From: Planctomycetota bacterium
GTDB lineage: Bacteria; Planctomycetota; UBA1135; JACQFD01
Direction: 5' to 3'
Assembly (NCBI GenBank): GCA_016200225.1
Contig: JACQFD010000002.1
Location: forward strand, 1-64,000
Length of the DNA stretch: 64,000 nucleotides
Shown here: one piece after another, positions 62,250 through 64,000 of the stretch
How the letters are laid out: each line of letters opens with the position of its first letter
Position numbering within the stretch: position 1 is the first letter of the stretch
The notes under the pieces: generated by a model
What the model was told of the DNA's origin: nothing
The model's database searches: none
The model's input: the letters and a program-made list of their open reading frames with translations, nothing else
Program-made: the position numbers and the translations under genes

Positions 62250-64000
62250 ATGCATTACAAAAACACGCTCCGCACTCTCGCCGTTTTTTCACTGCTCGCC
62301 TGCGCAACGATCGGCGCCGCGCAGGCCCAGTCGCAAATCATGTCCGGGGCGGGCACGGCCTCCGGCGGAAACTTCGGATTCGCCGTCGCGAGCGTCGGAG
62401 ATATTGATAATGACGGATACGACGACGTCGCCGTGGGCTCGCCGCTCGATGATACAAAAGGCTTGAACGCCGGAAAAGTAAATATCATATCCGGAAAAAC
62501 CGGCGCGATATTAATTACAAAATACGGCGACGCTCCCGGACAGCAGCTCGGCTTCAGCGTGAGCGGACTCAACGGCGACGCGAGCGGCGACGGACTCGCC
62601 GATTTCATGGCGGGCGCGCCCTACGCGAGCACGGCCGGCGCGTCGGCGGGAATGGTGCGCGTGTACAGCGGAACCGGCGCGACCATGGCTACAATAAACG
62701 GCGCGGCCGCCGGCGATCGATTCGGATACTCCTGCGCGTTCGCCGGATTCACAGGTTCCACCAGAATTATCATCGGCGCGCCCTATCGCAACCACGCGCA
62801 ATCCGACGCGGGCAGCGCATATTTGTATTTTTACGGCGGAAGTTATATTACAGAACTCCAGGGTTCGCAGGCGTCCGAACATTTCGGATGGTCGGTCGGC
62901 GGCGGTTATAGTATTTATAGCGACGCCAACCCCGAGGTCGTCGTCGGCCGCCCCGATTATATTTATAACGGCGGCCAGGTCGGCATGGTTAGTATTTATC
63001 AGGCGGTTTCACCGTACACCAACTGGGCGTCGATTCCCGGTCCGTTCGGCATCGGCGCGCGATATGGAACTTCCGTCGCGGTTCTAAAGGATGTGAACGG
63101 CGACGGCGCCGCGGATGTGTTGATCGGCGCGCCCGAGTATTCGAGCGCGCGCGGCGCGGCCGAGGTGCGCGCGGGCGCCACCGGCGCGAGTCTTTATCAA
63201 ATAATCGGAACGTCCGCGGGCGACCATTGCGGCTGGTCGGTGGCGTCGTGCGGCGACGTCAACGCCGACGGAAAAACGGAATTCGCGGTCGGTTCGCCCG
63301 ACGCCGTGCCGTTCGCCGGCGTGACGGGAAAAGTCGTTATATACAATTCGACGGGATCTGTATATAAAACGTTCAACGGCGCGTTCTCCGACGAGAGATT
63401 CGGATATTCCGTCTCGGGCGGAGGCGATTTCAATAACGATAACAAACCCGACGTCGTCATGGGCGCGCCATATATGTATGATTGGGGAACCGACGCGGGC
63501 GTCGCGCGATTGTATTCGTTGACGACGGGTTCGATCATTCAAAGCGTCCCGGGTCCGACGTCGGGCGACGCCTACGGCTCGGCGGTCCGCATCGTCGGCG
63601 ACGTGAACGGCGACGGCTTCGCCGACTTTGCGGTCGGCGCGCCGTTCGCGGATCATAAATATTACATCAGCGTGGTTCTCGTCACGGTCAACAACGCGGG
63701 AAGCGTGCAAATCCGCTCCGGAAAAGATAATACTTTATTGTATACAGTCTGGGGCACGGCCGAGGGCGACAATCTCGGAACGTCGGTGGCCGCATGCGGC
63801 GATTTAAACGGCGACGGAATTTCGGATTTCATCGCCGGCGCGCCGCAGTCGGGCGCGACGAGCGCGTCGCCGGGTTACGCGAGAGTGTATTCGGGCGCGA
63901 ACGGATCTATAATATATACACTGGCGAGCGTTATTAACAATGAGGCGTTCGGATATTCCGTCGACGGCGCGAGCGATCTAAACAATGACGGATGGAACGA
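62250..64000 (+). CDS. FG-GAP repeat (integrin-alpha-like) secreted protein, continues past window
   Basis: Starts at the ATG at 62250 (MHYKNTLRTLAVFSLLACA, signal peptide ending near AQA) and is open to the window end, 583 codons or more. It contains at least eight FG-GAP blades with the pattern FGxSVxxxGDxNxDGxxDxxxGAP, for example VGDIDNDGYDDVAVGSP, KDVNGDGAADVLIGAP, GDLNGDGISDFIAGAP. These bind Ca2+ and fold as a propeller. It diverges from the esterase gene at 62105 with a 144-bp gap. The C-terminus, where the shared surface domain would be, is outside the window. Confidence 0.88.
   Translation, partial: MHYKNTLRTLAVFSLLACATIGAAQAQSQIMSGAGTASGGNFGFAVASVGDIDNDGYDDVAVGSPLDDTKGLNAGKVNIISGKTGAILITKYGDAPGQQLGFSVSGLNGDASGDGLADFMAGAPYASTAGASAGMVRVYSGTGATMATINGAAAGDRFGYSCAFAGFTGSTRIIIGAPYRNHAQSDAGSAYLYFYGGSYITELQGSQASEHFGWSVGGGYSIYSDANPEVVVGRPDYIYNGGQVGMVSIYQAVSPYTNWASIPGPFGIGARYGTSVAVLKDVNGDGAADVLIGAPEYSSARGAAEVRAGATGASLYQIIGTSAGDHCGWSVASCGDVNADGKTEFAVGSPDAVPFAGVTGKVVIYNSTGSVYKTFNGAFSDERFGYSVSGGGDFNNDNKPDVVMGAPYMYDWGTDAGVARLYSLTTGSIIQSVPGPTSGDAYGSAVRIVGDVNGDGFADFAVGAPFADHKYYISVVLVTVNNAGSVQIRSGKDNTLLYTVWGTAEGDNLGTSVAACGDLNGDGISDFIAGAPQSGATSASPGYARVYSGANGSIIYTLASVINNEAFGYSVDGASDLNNDGWN

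Overview
The window comes from a GC-rich bacterial chromosome. It most resembles Planctomycetota. The support for that is a 1349-residue Ser/Thr kinase fused to WD40 repeats, a decayed kinase/formylglycine-enzyme fusion, several secreted beta-propeller or FG-GAP proteins sharing one C-terminal domain, GxxExxY genes embedded in long inverted repeats, and AT-rich leaders with almost no Shine-Dalgarno motifs. The phylum call is an inference: no rRNA or marker gene is present. One tRNA gene was found, tRNA-Pro(GGG).

Layout. 1-1.1 kb: two tandem GxxExxY genes with long hairpin repeats. 1.1-3.9 kb: a minus-strand operon of two membrane proteins and an SPFH protein with five zinc ribbons. 4.1-9.9 kb: acyl-CoA ligase, tRNA-Pro, serine beta-lactamase-like lipoprotein, DUF255 thioredoxin-like protein. 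10-17.8 kb: four secreted surface proteins on the minus strand. 18-20.5 kb: membrane glycosyltransferase and PepSY lipoprotein. 20.65-20.82 kb: an orphan copy of the GxxExxY-type hairpin. 20.9-27.1 kb: an aerobic benzoyl-CoA (box) cluster, with the BoxR-like regulator, an enoyl-CoA hydratase and a zinc dehydrogenase diverging from boxC, boxB and a thioredoxin-like [2Fe-2S] ferredoxin. 27.7-33.5 kb: IS3 remnant, two AAA_14/DUF4143 ATPases, a B12-binding radical SAM enzyme, an orphan NuoF-like protein and a DUF1801 protein. 33.7-35.5 kb: VOC/zinc-ribbon protein, REP/BIME hairpins and a RAYT transposase. 35.6-41.3 kb: surface protein and kinase-WD40 giant. 41.4-42.6 kb: a probable selenoprotein. 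42.7-48.7 kb: small membrane protein, long hairpin, glutamine synthetase, kinase-FGE pseudogene, second BIME and a third AAA_14 ATPase between direct repeats. 48.9-62.1 kb: mainly plus-strand genes (two MuiA-like proteins, 5'-nucleotidase, HEAT-vWA protein, two SDRs, YdcZ-type protein, GH20 hexosaminidase) and a minus-strand esterase-HEAT protein. 62.25 kb to the end: an FG-GAP protein that runs out of the window.

Most notable: (1) a TlpA-like lipoprotein in which an in-frame UGA occupies the first active-site cysteine (UGPC) and is followed by a perfect hairpin with a GGUC loop at bacterial SECIS distance; (2) an 85-bp hairpin, near-identical in three places, tied to PD-(D/E)XK-type GxxExxY genes; (3) a box cluster without BoxA but with NuoE-like and NuoF-like proteins that could supply electrons to BoxB; (4) a RAYT with paired REP hairpins; (5) three AAA_14 ATPase genes, each with a different palindrome just upstream of its start.
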